Source: Scleropages formosus
Lineage: Eukaryota > Chordata > Actinopteri > Osteoglossiformes > Osteoglossidae
DNA: 64,000 nucleotides
Assembly (NCBI RefSeq): GCF_900964775.1
Contig: NC_041822.1
Span: 3,830,001 to 3,894,000 of the forward strand
Reading direction: 5' to 3'
Below the pieces are notes generated by a model that was given only the letters and a program-made list of their open reading frames with translations, made no database searches and was not told the DNA's origin. The translations under genes were made by a program, and so were the position numbers. Below, piece after piece: positions 14,347-25,928 of this stretch (positions are counted from its first letter, which is position 1; each line of letters starts with the position of its first letter).

Positions 14347-17300
14347 TTTGTCTGTTGATATTTAATATATAAATGTTTGTTTCTGAAGCTAACCAGGTGT
14401 TGTTTGCCACAAATCGTTTAATGTACATATATGATTTTCACTAGTCCCACTTGATGATCTTTCCAACGAGGAGCTCAAGAATCGGCTCCAGCAAGTCACG
14501 GAGGTAAGAGCACGTCATCACCTGCACTTCTTCATTACAGCTGTACCCAGAATTGGTGTATTTTGCTTTTCAATGACTGGTTGCTCAGTATAACAGTCCT
14601 GAAATGAGTAGATGGCAGAGTCAGAGAACTGAAACAAGTGGCAAAGTAAACATTTCATCATGTTTTGTCTTGTAAGAAATGCATGAGCAGCACCTTTTTT
14701 GTTATAATATTCTATGTCAGTAAATAGAAACTATACAAAATTACAGTGAATATGTTTTCAGCTGGAATTGGGGACAGCTGATGGTTTAGTGGTTAGAGCT
14801 GCTGCCTTTGGTCCCAAAGGTCATAGGTTCGAGCCCCTTCTCCAGCTGTAGTACCCTTGAGCAATGTACTTACCCTAAATTACTCCAGTAAAATTACCCA
14901 CTTCTATAAATGGGTAAATAATTGTTAGTCACTTTGGGGAAAAAAAGCATCAGCTAAATGAATACAGTTGTGTGCCGCTTAATGACTGACCACATATACA
15001 GTACGATGGTGGTCCCATAAGATTATAATGGACCTGGAAAATTCTTATTGACTAGCGACGTCGTAGCTGTTGTAACGTCTTAGAGCAATGTGTTGCTCTC
15101 GTGTTCGTGGTGGTGCTGCTGTAAACAAACCTTCTGTGCTGCCAGTTGTTTGAAAGTATAGCACATTCAATTATGTACAGTACATAATACTTGATAATGA
15201 TGATAAACACCTATGTTACTGGTTTATGTATTTGCTGTACTGTACTTTTTATCATTATTTTAGAGTGTACTCTTTCTGCTTATAAAAAAAAGTTTACTGT
15301 GAAACATTATGCTGTGTTACACCGGCAGCAGCGTCATAAATCTTGTGTTTACTGTGTCTCTCACTGCATCGAGGCTATACCATCTAGGTGTGTATAAGTA
15401 CACTCTATGATCGAGGCTATACCATCTAGGTTTGTATAAGAATGCTCTATTATCAAGGCTATACCATATAGGTGTGTATAAGTACACTCTATAATCGATG
15501 CTATACCATCTAGGTTTGTATAAGTACCCTCTATGATTGAAGCTATACCATCTAGGTGTGTATAAGTACACTCTACGATCGAGGCTATACCATCCAGGTT
15601 TGTGTAAGTACCCTTTATGATCGAGGCTATACCATCTAAGTGTGTATAAGTACACTCTATGATCGAGGCTATACCATCTAGGTGTGTAAAAGTACACTCT
15701 ATGATGTTCGCACAATAACGAAATCGCTTAACGACGCATTTCTCAGAACATGTCCCCATCGTTAAGTGACGTATGTCTGTAAATGTAATATAAATGTAAA
15801 CTGGTCACCATTCATAGGATTGGAAGCAACAGGTGAAAACACTCAACAGACTAGATACAATTTCTTTATTAATAATAACCAATCTGTAGCTCCTTAAATG
15901 TGAGTAAAACGAAAGGAAGCAAGTAGCCCTTTGGCGGGATGCGGTTTTGTGACACATGTAAAGTACAGTACATGTAGGGGGTGGGGGTTACTTTAGGTTT
16001 ACGTCTGCGTTTCGGTGTCCAACAGGAAGCGGAACTGCTGCACTGTGAACTTGAAGCTGTACAGCGTCACCTGGAGGGTAAACACGAAGCCCTGAAAATC
16101 TTGCAGAGTCGGGTAAGGACCGCTGCTTTCTGCCTCCTGTTCGCATGTAAATCGAGCACTGAGGCTTCACTCCTCTTTTCATTCCTCAAGGCTGTGTTTG
16201 AGAAAGCGACCACTCACACCAAGACATTACTACAGAAAAGTGAGGAGAGAACCAAGGCTCTGGAGAAGGTAACTTTTTAATTACTGCCCTGCCTGGAGAA
16301 AATAATTGGGTGTCTATGCTGATATGAAAATAAATGCAGTGTATTTTAAAAGATGGCCCAAGTACAACTCTAACTGCCACTCTATCTGTGGCAGCTGGTA
16401 ACATAGTGGTTAGAGCTACTGCCTTTGGACCAAAGGGCGCATGTTTGAGACTCACTTCCAGCTGTAATACCCTTGAGCAAGGTACAGGCAGTCCCCGGAT
16501 TATGAACAAGTTCCATTCCTAAGTCTGTGTTTAAGTCGGATTTGTACGTAAGTCGGAACGGTTCGGTACGGTTTGTATCTAACATCAGTTAGTCAAATGT
16601 TTCTCTTAGTATATAGTGTACAGTGTACCTTTCTGTGCATGAAAAACATTAAAGAAATACTTCCGGATACAATCAAACATCTTTAACATAATTTATAATA
16701 CAGAGAGACATGGAAAGAGATAATAAATGTTACAATAGTATTTATAAAAGAGAGAGGAGGAGGAGTGAGTGGGTGTGTTTGTGTGTGTGTGTAGGTATGA
16801 AAAACATTAAAGAAACTTTAATGTTGGCTTTTCCAGTATTCGTTGGCATTTCACCTTTTTCCGATCGCGTTATTATTTCCACTTTAGTTTCAATCGTGAT
16901 CCTTTTCTTTGATGCATCACCGTCACTTGCATTACATTTATGCTTTGGTGCCGTGGTTAGGAGGGTAAAAACAAAACAAATTAAAGCCAAATACGGTAAG
17001 ACACGAGACACTGTTGACAGCAATGTGGTCCGATTGAAAAGAACCAGGTGTTTATCCTACCTCGGGCTCACGAGCCGATGAACCGCTGTAGACGCACGAT
17101 GTTTTGATGCTTGTTGCAAAGTAGCACCCATTTATTATTACGAACCCTTGTATGTAACTCAAATTTTTAAAATAATAGGCTTTACTGGGGGTGGTTTGTA
17201 ACTACGGGTTGTATGTAAGTCAGACGTTCATAACCTGGGGACTGTCTATACTCGCCCTAAAATTGCTCCAGTAGAAATTACCCAGCTGCATAAATAGCTG

Positions 17301-20300
17301 AATAATGTTAAATATCTTAACAGTGTAAGTCGCTTTGGAGACGAGCGTTGGCTGAGTTAATAATTGTATATGGTGATTGCTTTTGTGTTTTGCTGAATCT
17401 CTGACATACTGAAGGTGAGAAGATTGGAAGTGTATTCACACAACTGTCAGGTTTCTTGAATTTCCTGCACTATGTCTGTTATTACTTCAATTTTTGCAAC
17501 ATGTTTTATCCATTATTTTTGACCAAGTAAAAGGAAAGAGGTGCCTGTTCCTCCTTTTTGTAAATAAAAGACCGGTGCTTTCCGTGTTCAACTTTCAACA
17601 CCGAGGCTGGTGATACTTTCACCTCAAACACGGTTGCGAAGCTTTGATCAGACAACCAGTATTCAAAGTGGCTAAGTGATACAGTCGCATTCCCTTTGCG
17701 AGCTCAGTGCCTTCTGTTTTTTTCCTTCAGGAAGTGAATGCTCTGCAGTGGGAGATCACCTTTAACCAGGCACAGTTCAAGAATCTGGAGCAATCCTGGA
17801 AGGAAAAGTATGAGAGGTGCGTTTGAACATCCTGGGCTATAAAGGTTAACAACAGTCATCGATATATTTCATGAATGTTCTTAACTTCAAGCCTTGTGCA
17901 GTACGGATGGTCCCCGACTGACAATGGGGTTACGTTCTGATAAACCCGTCGTAAATCAAAAATATCGTAAATTGAAAATGTGTTTAATACACCTAACCTA
18001 CCGAACATCATCGCTTATTATCCTTTAAGATGGTCGAAATTGTCGTTTGCAAAAGTCAAAATTTATGTGCGATGGCCGTTACGAGCTTGCCGCCTTCATC
18101 AAAGTCAAAGTGACATTATTGTCATTTCAACCATATACAGCTGGTACAGTATACAGTGAAACGAAACAACGTTCCTCCAGGACCATGGTGCTACATGAAA
18201 CAACACAAAACTATTTACACAGGACTACATAAAGTGCAAGTGTGCAAGACGTGTGCAAGACAGCACAAGACAGTACAGTAATTACGAAACAAGAAACAAT
18301 AAACACAGTAAAAAACAGAAAATATTACAATATAATAAATACTATAGCTATAGACATACTAATTAGAGTTTGTCCTTAAAATTAATTGCCTTCCTCTTCT
18401 CACCACTAGCAGGAGACACAGATGGGTGTTTCGTAGACATGATGGATGCACAAAACACGACGTCGATACAAGGGGGGTATCCATACAATAATACACAGGG
18501 AAAGATGTTCAACCCCTTGTGCCAAAATCAAGGGGGGTTGGACACAAACCAACCACGCCACAGTATTCCATCCCTCCCAAAACCCCACCAAACAGTTCCC
18601 TTCACAAGAAAAATCAGCCCACATCATGGGGCAAACACCATCCTCCTCGCCGGGAGCCACCGCGAGCACTTCGTTGGGGTTGTCAAGTGGGGATCTTCCT
18701 TCGTTGATGTTTCATTGAGTTGAGCCCACGACACCTCCAGAAGGCTCAACGGCGAGATCTGGCGTCCCAGACCCACCCCCCTCCATTCTCACAGTGCAAT
18801 CCCAGCGACTCCACCCACAAAAAAAAAAAAACCCCAACCATACATCAACCACCAACAACCAACCAACAAACCACATCAGCATATGGAGGTGACAACAAAA
18901 CTCAAACCATTGATGTTCACATAGGCGAGTACTCCCCACTCAAGTTGTCAAGTGTGCTTCCCCCAAACACCCTGATGCCTCCTCATCCACAACCACTGAC
19001 TTGATCTTTCTGCTACCTCTGACAAGCTTTTAATCGCTGCTCTTGACGACTGACCCCTAAAACCAAACTCCAACAGTAGCGACGTGGTTGATTTTTCAAC
19101 AAACCCCCTAGTACCGATCTCCACAGGTCTAATAACGCACTGCCAGCCTCGCTCCCTCACCTCACCAGCCAACTCAGTGTACTTCAATTTCTTCCTCTCA
19201 AAGGCGTCTTCCAATGAGTCTTCGAAGGGTATCATTAATTCAATGACGTACACTATCCGTGCACCCTCGGAGTACAGCACAATATCGGGTCTCAACGCCG
19301 TGATCGCAATGCACTGTGGCATCTGCAGCTGTTTTCCCACGTCTGCTACCAACTTCCAGTCACGCACTTCACCCCACAACTCGTACCACCACGACCACGC
19401 GCATGACTTGCAACCCTCTTCCCCTCCCGCACAAAAGAAATTAGCTTATTTCCTCCACACCGCGGGAGTGAATTAACTTCAACCCGCTTGTTCTCCAACA
19501 AGCATGCCAAGGATCTTAACACTTCATTATGCCTCCAAGTATATCTTCCCTGAGATAAACTAACCTTACATGCAGATAGAATGTGCCTCAAAGAGGCTAT
19601 ACCACCGCACAAGCTGCAAATCGGCTCTATACCTACCCAGCGATTAAGATTCTGTGGAGTAGGGAGAACATCCTAGGTGGCTCCAATGAGAAACTTAATA
19701 CGACCGGCGTCCATCGCCCACAGATCACGCCAGCTGATCTTCCGTTTCTCCACATGCTCCCAAGCCAAACATCGCCCTTGCACACCATGTGACGTCGCAG
19801 TTACCCGCCTTGTCTCCTCTTCCTGTTCGCGGATAAAACCAATCACCATCCTTCTCCTCTCCGGCAACTTAGCTTTACTCCACAACTTTATTTGATCGCC
19901 GGCACCGAGCCCTGCCCTACCTACCTGCACCTGACCGACCACATCTCTGTGCTCAAGCGCTGCCTGCGCATGCGCAACAGCTTCCCGTGGATCCCACTTA
20001 CGTCCTGTTTTTAGACTTACAGGAACCGATCTCACCGCTGGGTCTCTTGAGCTTGACAATGTTAATTCCAAACTAACCTTGGCACACTTGAATTTTTCTT
20101 CCACAAGACTAGTCAGTGGTAATTCCAAGACCCCCTTTCCATACAAAGCCACACTACTCAAACAATGAGGAACCCCCAACCATCTCCTAATAGCTTTGCT
20201 CATAACCCTTTCCAGTCTTTCAACCTCTGACATAGAGACCTCGTATATAGTTAGCGGCCATCTAATACGAGGCAATAAACCAAACTGAAGGCACCAAACC

Positions 20301-23300
20301 TTCAGCTTCCCTGGCAAAAAAGATTTATCAATCCTATTAATTGCCTGTACTACATCCTCCCTTAATCTTTTGACCTGCTCCCTGTCGCTAAATGAGGAAT
20401 CATACCACCGACCCAAGCTCTTAATTGGCCTTTCAGCCACTGACGAAATCTGTTCCCCATCAATCTGGAAATTCTCCCGTGATAACTTTCCTTTAACTAT
20501 CGACAAACTCCTACACTTACTAGGTTTAATTTTCAATCCGGCTAACTTTAGATTTCCATTCAACTTCGTTAATAAGAGACGAGTACATGGGACAGTAGTA
20601 GTAAGCAGAGTCATATCATCCATATATGCTCTGATTGGCAGAAGGCGAGAACCATCCTTCAGCCTCATACCCCCAACCACCCATCTCGATGCCCTTATTA
20701 ACACCTCCATAGCCATGGTAAAAGCCAGAGGCAAGATTGTGCATCCGGCCATTATATCAATCCCCAGCCGCTGCCAAGATGTGGTGTATTGCTTAGTACA
20801 AAAATAAAACTGAATGTCTTCAAAATACACCTTAACCAGTCTCGTAATACACTCTGGGACTTTAAAAAAATCAAATGCCCTCCACAACAAAACATGCGGC
20901 ACTGAACCAAAGGTATTCGCCAAGTTCAAAAAAATCACATGGAGGTCTTTACCTTCCATCTTGGCCTCCTTCATCTGGTGCCAAATCATACTACAATGCT
21001 CTGAAAAACCTGCAATTCCTGCCTTCTGCACAGAGGTGTCAATTAAATTGTTGACCAGCAAATATGCAGACAACCTCTGCGCCACAACACTAAAAAATAT
21101 TTTCCCTTCAACGTTAAGAAGGCATATTGGCCTGAATTGCCCTATATCTACCGTATCTTTCTCTTTGGGTATAAACACTCCTCCTGCTCGCCGCCATTCC
21201 TTTGGAATGATACCTTTTTTCCATACGACCACCATCTCCTTCCACAAAAACTTTAAGACATCTGGGGCACCTTTATAAACCCGGTAAGGAACCCCATTGG
21301 GTCCTGGAGCAGATGCTGCCCTTGCACGCCGGACCACCTCTTGTACTTCTTTCAACCTTGGAGGACACACGTCCATTTGTACCACGATCTCCCCTAATGG
21401 AGGAATATCTGCAGGTACTTCAAAAACCCTCTCACTTTCACCATTGGTGTACATTTCCCACAGATAGCTCTCCAACTCCCTCCTTTGAACATTTAAACAA
21501 CCAGACTTCTCTTGCTCAAGCAAAGACTTCACAAATTTAAATGGGTCCTTAAAAAATGCCACCCTAGCCTGCTCCTTCTTCTTTCTCCTCAATCTAAGCT
21601 TTTCCGCTCTCCTCAACACTACCAATCTACGTTTCAATTCTTCCTGCAAGATAGTAATACCACTTCTACCTCCTCATCTGCTCGTTTCCAAAGCTTTTTT
21701 AGGTGTCTTCTTTCCTGAATCAACCTCTCAATTTCCATCTGCCTTCTTGACTTTAACCTGCTCTGCTCACCCTTACACTTCTTCTCGAACACCCCAAATC
21801 TCTTCTTCCCATAATCATATATAATCTCACCCAACTGGTTTAACTTAGACTCAAGCCGTACCCTTCAAACCATTTAAAATCCCTCTCAAGTCATTGTTAA
21901 CAGAGGTCCACTCCTTACAATCAGTGGCACCTGGCCATCTCACCTTGAGTTTTTGTTCCCTACACATTTCCTTCCCTGCCCGTCTTGGTATCATCTGCCC
22001 CGCACCCTCCCCATGGTCGATGCTGCCTTGTGCATCCATATTTGGTCTTGTCCTCTAAGACAGAGGTATTGATGTCCTGTGGTCTTTGGTGTGCAACCTG
22101 CCCCTGGACTTCACCCGACTTATTTGGACCACTCCGTAGGTCGTAGCGATCAATGCGGGGCCCCTGCCCTCGTCCCCCCAAACACCTCTTCTTGCCTTGA
22201 TGAATTCTTAGGCCTCTCACTGAAGTCACCTTCCTCCAACCACAAATGCACACCTGCAGCGCCGATCCACCCCTGCTTGGCGTGGTTGTGTTTGTGCTTT
22301 CCCCCCTACTCATAATCAAGTTCACGCCATAGTCAAGAGCCGTTATATCCACCAATGAGTCATCTTTCATCCCTGCTCTTGCTGACTCTTGAGGTATTGA
22401 TAACATTTGTGTGTCTATAGCTTGAACAGGGTGCACCTCCCGCTACACAAGAGCATACGATGCTGCTGACACAGGTTGCCAGCCCATGTCAGCCCCTAGT
22501 GGGGTCTATTCCCTCCTGCCAGCAGTCTCTCCTTGCCGTCACACGGTCTTTCCCGTGCCGCCAGCTGCCCTGTTAACAGCAGTCACTAGTCACCTAGAAC
22601 CAACATACAATAATACACAGGGAAAGATGTTCAACCCCTCGTGCCAAAATCAAGGGGGGTATCGATACAAGGGGGGTATCCAAAAAAATTCTGGAAACAC
22701 AGAACGCTGTAGAGTATCACTTATATACACTAACGCCCACGTGGCAGACTGGGAGATGCAGATTGCTGCCCAGCATCAGGAGAGAATATCACACCGCATA
22801 TCGCTTGCCCGAGAAAAAAAATCTAAATTCAACATTCAACATTCAAAGTACAGTTTCTACTGAATGTCTATTGCCAGCTCTCCATCGCAAAGTCGAAAAC
22901 TCGTTAAGTCGAGCCATCGTTAAGTCAAGGAGCGTCTGTACTGTTAGTGAAAGTTGTGCGTTTGTGTATTTTGTGAATTAGGATTTGTGCTGAGAATAAG
23001 ACCCTGAGTACCACAGTGGAAGACGGTATGAAAGAGGTGCAGGAGCTGCGGTCCGAGAATTCCTGTAAGTGTTTCATGCCCTGCCATACAGCGTGGATAT
23101 TACTAGTTAATTACACCTCCTGAATAAGATCCAGATGCAGAGATTAAGTAATATATATTTTAACTATTATAATTTTCGAGTGGGAATCTAATTTCCCAAG
23201 CAAAGATTTCTTATTCTTGATCCATATTTATCCGTGTTCTTTACCTTTACGTGTTTAGCTGACACGTCATTCCTAAACAGTTTACAATGTTATGTTACCT

Positions 23301-25928
23301 ACAATTATTTGCTAGTTTAAACAGCTGGATGTTATTTTTGCTGGAGCATTTTAGGTTAAGTACATTGCTCCGAGGTCGTTCAGCAGGAGATGGGATTTGA
23401 ACCTGCAACAGCTCTAACTGCTACACCACATGCTGGTGTGTTTGTGTTTCTTTTCGTTTTCTCTTTGTAGCTCTAAACCAGCGGTGCTTAGAGCTCATGG
23501 CCATGTTGAGTGCTCAAGAAAAGAGGGCGTTCCAGGGGTCTCTGCCTCCCTGTAGCAGCCTGAGAAGAGATGGGATGGCGCTCGAGGTAGGAAGAGGGGG
23601 TGCCTTGTGCTTACACTCTTTCTAACAGTGCTACAAAGGAGTAAGTTGTTACTCATGTTATCAATCCATCTTTTATCATTGAATTAATAGATGGATTAAT
23701 AATGGGAGGCACGGTGGCACAACGAGTAGCGCTGCTGTCTCTCAGCACCTGGGTGGTGCAAGAGGATGTGGGTTCGAGCCCCGCTCAGTCTGTATGAGTT
23801 GGCATGTTCTCCCCGTGTCTGCATGGGTTTCCTCTGGGTGCTCTGGTTTCCTCCCACAGTCCAAAGACATGCTGTTCAGGTTCCCCCATAGTGTGTGAAT
23901 GACAGAGGGAGTGTGTTCCAGTGATGTATGGATGAGTGACCCAGTGGCAGTGTAAGTAGTGTATCTAGCAGTGTATGTCACCGTGGTGTATAAGGTGTGT
24001 GGGCTGATAACACTACATATAGTTCATTGGAAGTTGCTTTGGAGAAAAGTGTCTGCTAGATATATACACACACACACAAACACACATTTTCTGAACCGCT
24101 TGTCCCATACGGGGTCGAGGGGAACCGAAGCCTACCCGGCAACACAGGGCGTAAGGCCAGAGGGGGAGGGGACACATCCAGGACGGGACGCCAGTCTGTC
24201 GCAAGGCATCCCAAGCGGGACTCGAACCCCAGACCCACTGGATAGCAGGACCCGGTCCAACCCACCGCACCCCCGCATGTCTGCTAGATAAATAAATGTA
24301 AATGAATTAACACTTCAAAGTGCTTTCGGTATGTAAAACTGTAGTGCTTGCCACAGAATTGTAACTGAGCTGGAAGGAAAGAGAGAGCTGTGGGATAAGG
24401 GTGATGGAAGTGCAGATTCGTTGTAGATGAGACTGTGTAGGGTGGATGCTGTGCTAGGACACAGCCTAGAAGTTGGCGTGTTCTGCCATCAAGAGCCTTG
24501 TTCCTGGTGTGTCGCCCACCCCTCTGCTGCTTTCCTCTGACCCAGCTGGCTGTGCTCGGTGCCTGCCACTGCAACGCCACAGACGGCGAGCCCTGTCCCT
24601 GCGCCAGGACTGCGGCTGCCAGCCGTAAGCAAGTGATCCAGCTCAAGCAGGAGGTAGAGCACCGCCGCAATTTTCTTGAGCTTGCTCCCCGTATCTTTAC
24701 CTGGTCAGTCTTATAATGAGTATAAATAAATGCAAAAGGCAGCTTTGTCATGTTTGTGTAAAAAGTATTTTCAGTGCGTATGGACATGGCATTACTCATG
24801 AAGTCCTGTGCATCAGATGGAGATGCAGAGGAGGAGGAAGGAGGAGGCCTACGTCATGGCAGATGCATTCAGGATTGCCTTTGAGCAGCAGCTCAAGAGG
24901 AGGAGTGACCATGTCCTGTGCCTTACTGAGAAAGAGGGCTGCTTTCACAAAGACGTGTCTTCCGGTCACAGAAAGGAAGGTGAGGCACGGTTTTAAGTAC
25001 TTTTTCTGCTGTGTGAGGAAAGCAGGGTGTTAGTAGACCTTAAGGTATTACTGGTAAGTGTTTTGGAATCATATGTGGAGGAATTTGTGAGATGTGTAGA
25101 CTGTGTGAAGGCATGATGGGAAGGAAAAGTGCACTAATGGAGATCCTGTTTCAGCACCATTGAAACGAAGCTCCAACACTGTAGCTCAGAAGATAAGAGG
25201 AATGCTGCAGTCCTCAGCTGAGGACAAGATTTCACACGACTTGGCTGAGACACTCCACCACCTGGTTGATCTGGTCAGTGTGTCACGCCTTCTTCTATAC
25301 TGCTCAACAGTAGGCAGTGTGGTGTTCAGTAATGATTGCGTGGGCTGGCTTGTAATTATTATGTTTTCTACATAATCTGCTATATTATGATCTTAACTGA
25401 AGCATTTTACTGCCTCTTATAGTAAAACAAAAAAACATTGGTGTACCAAAGCACTTGTTTCATCATCGTGATTGTTGAGCATTAGCATTGACTCCAGCTC
25501 GGGGATTTATTTTTAAGTGATTTGGTTTTCCCTGATTGGTTCTTGTGTTTGTGCAGTTGAATGACAAGGAGGAGGCTTTGGCGCATCAGAGAAAGGTGAG
25601 CCACATGCTGGCTCGCAACACGGAGGAGCTGGAGCAACGGCTCCTACAGCTGAAAGGGCTGGATTGTGAGGAGACCAGCCAGAGGTCCAGGCAGGAGCTC
25701 AGGATTTGTGATAACCCACCTTCCACGCTTCCTTCTATCCTGAGCACTCTGGGGGGAGACCCGGATGCCCAGACGCCCATCCCCGCAGCAGGGGCGCTTT
25801 CCGCAGAAATGGGAGCCACAGCTGAGACTGAAACAGAAGCTGATGATAGTGCTATGAGGAGGAGGCCTGAGAGATCTGGTGGCAGTAAGGAGCACAGCAG
25901 ATGTAGTGTTTATGGTAAAGAGTGCTAA
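12027..25928 (+). CDS. ccdc125: Coiled-coil domain-containing protein 125
   Basis: Eleven coding exons: 12027-12333, 14445-14503, 16026-16112, 16191-16268, 17731-17816, 22982-23064, 23471-23586, 24546-24653, 24817-24979, 25155-25273 and 25557-25928. All have GT-AG borders and phases agree throughout, giving 525 residues (human about 511). Conserved blocks include [20 protein letters not shown] near the N-terminus, [83 protein letters not shown], and [20 protein letters not shown]. The middle is rich in charged heptad-like helix, as expected for this coiled-coil protein, which is cytosolic and has been linked to cell motility in mammals. The ATG at 12027 is the only in-frame Met after a plausible acceptor at 11959. 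The fifth coding intron (17817-22981) has been enlarged by a nested set of transposons. Confidence 0.95.
12722..12756. repeat. (TA)n microsatellite
   Basis: Uninterrupted TA dinucleotides in ccdc125 intron 1, within a decayed SINE-2 neighbourhood (12395-12690). Confidence 0.9.
13262..13503 (-). mobile_element. SINE-3 copy with long (CA)n tail
   Basis: (AC)n at 13262-13305, then the full reversed body and head, ending CCACCGTGCCCCCCC near 13503. Confidence 0.85.
14077..14344 (+). mobile_element. SINE-3 copy with long (TG)n tail
   Basis: Near-consensus copy: head GGGGTGCGGTGGCGCAGTGG, GGGGTTCGAGTCCCGC, tail CGGTTCTGAAAATGTG, then (TG)n to 14344. It ends about 100 bp before ccdc125 exon 2. Confidence 0.9.
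14772..14964 (+). mobile_element. SINE-2 copy, tail split by Tigger copy D
   Basis: Head GGACAGCTGATGGTTTAGTG, box-B-like GGTCATAGGTTCGAGCCCC, body and tail. The TAAATGAA tail is followed at once by the TA and terminus of a DNA transposon, and tail-like AATGTAATATAAATGTAAA resumes at 15782. Confidence 0.75.
14965..15779. mobile_element. Tigger-like DNA transposon copy D (815 bp) with internal minisatellite
   Basis: Flanked by TA at 14963-14964 and 15780-15781. Termini are CAGTTGTGTGCCGCTTAATG on the left and, read in reverse, CAGACATACGTCACTTAACG on the right. The interior includes GGTGGTCCCATAAGATTATA and an 8 x 42-bp array. It carries no transposase frame. The sequence is very like a mammalian Tigger family as I remember it. 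Confidence 0.8.
15371..15706. repeat. 8 x 42-bp minisatellite inside Tigger copy D
   Basis: Eight units start at 15371, 15413, 15455, 15497, 15539, 15581, 15623 and 15665, exactly 42 bp apart. Each begins close to GAGGCTATACCATCTAGGTG and ends close to CACTCTATGATC. Because 42 is divisible by 3, the minus strand reads as a repeated ...[11 protein letters not shown]... frame that is not a gene. Confidence 0.95.
16388..17371 (+). mobile_element. SINE-2 copy split by Tigger copy B
   Basis: The left part, 16388-16484, ends CCCTTGAGCAAGGTA. The right part, 17249-17371, resumes at TACTCGCCCTAAAATTGCTCC and runs to the family tail. Together they form one ordinary SINE-2. Confidence 0.85.
16485..17248 (-). 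mobile_element. Tigger-like DNA transposon copy B (764 bp)
   Basis: Bounded by TA at 16483-16484 and 17249-17250. Termini are CAGGCAGTCCCCGGATTATG and, read in reverse, TAGACAGTCCCCAGGTTATG. On the minus strand, about 16960-16830 reads [20 protein letters not shown], the start of a pogo/Tigger transposase CENP-B-type helix-turn-helix, so this is an internally deleted relative of an autonomous element. Confidence 0.85.
18096..18360 (+). repeat. Unclassified interspersed repeat (TTATTGTCA type)
   Basis: Begins TCAAAGTCAAAGTGACATTA. Similar starts occur at 31514 and 62948, followed by AC-rich, cDNA-like sequence. No terminal repeats were recognised. Confidence 0.5.
18482..18538. repeat. 57-bp target-site duplication, copy 1
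   Basis: Begins CATACAATAATACACAGGGA and ends CAAAATCAAGGGGGGT. It abuts the 3' end of the LINE and differs from copy 2 at one base. Confidence 0.85.
18539..22603 (-). mobile_element. LINE of the R2/NeSL/Hero group, nearly full length
   Basis: On the minus strand, in order: an N-terminal C2H2-type finger ([20 protein letters not shown], about 22270); a Lys/Arg-rich linker; a reverse transcriptase in one 658-codon frame at 19673-21649, with [22 protein letters not shown] and the catalytic YMDD motif; a CCHC-like segment ([18 protein letters not shown], about 19600); and a restriction-like endonuclease (RPDIVLYSE ... [20 protein letters not shown], about 19290-19180). The finger, reverse transcriptase and endonuclease lie in different frames, so at least two or three frame breaks make it inactive. 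Domain order places it in the RLE-bearing LINEs; Hero is my best family guess. It is flanked by a 57-bp duplication. Confidence 0.85.
22604..22660. repeat. 57-bp target-site duplication, copy 2
   Basis: Same 57 bp as 18482-18538 with one mismatch. It abuts the 5' end of the LINE. Copies of AAGGGGGGTAT lie in or beside both duplications. Confidence 0.85.
23243..23437 (-). mobile_element. SINE-2 copy
   Basis: Reverse-complement copy with a reversed tail at the left, body (AGCTGGATGTTATTTTTGCT) and tRNA-like head. It lies just before ccdc125 coding exon 7. Confidence 0.65.
23705..24304 (+). mobile_element. SINE-1 copy split by a SINE-3
   Basis: Head GGCACGGTGGCACAACGAGT, GGGTTCGAGCCCCGC, the body to GTGTCTGCTAGATA near 24063, then a SINE-3, then the tail again from 24278 (TGTCTGCTAGATAAATAAAT). 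Confidence 0.85.
24064..24277 (-). mobile_element. SINE-3 copy inside SINE-1, with duplication
   Basis: Reverse-oriented copy with a (CA)n tail at 24067-24087. The 13-bp target duplication TGTCTGCTAGATA lies at about 24051-24063 and 24278-24290. Confidence 0.85.

Larger units (their letters stand above)
17904..22938. mobile_element. TA-flanked MITE-like element, enlarged by nested insertions
   Basis: TA lies at 17902-17903 and 22939-22940. The ends CGGATGGTCCCCGACTGACA and, in reverse, CAGACGCTCCTTGACTTAAC match those of the 297-bp copy at 40010-40306. The flank at 22736-22938 aligns with 40108-40306. Inside lie an unclassified repeat (18096-18360) and a complete LINE (18539-22603). Together they account for nearly all of the fifth ccdc125 coding intron. 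Confidence 0.75.

Noticed and set aside
15371-15706. Regular repeat array resembling a CRISPR
   Set aside because: The units are contiguous 42-bp tandem copies without unique spacers, inside a eukaryotic transposon.
15317-15759. Two 132-codon minus-strand frames with YTPRWYSLD or THLDGIAS repeats
   Set aside because: They follow the 42-bp transposon minisatellite, whose length keeps any frame open.
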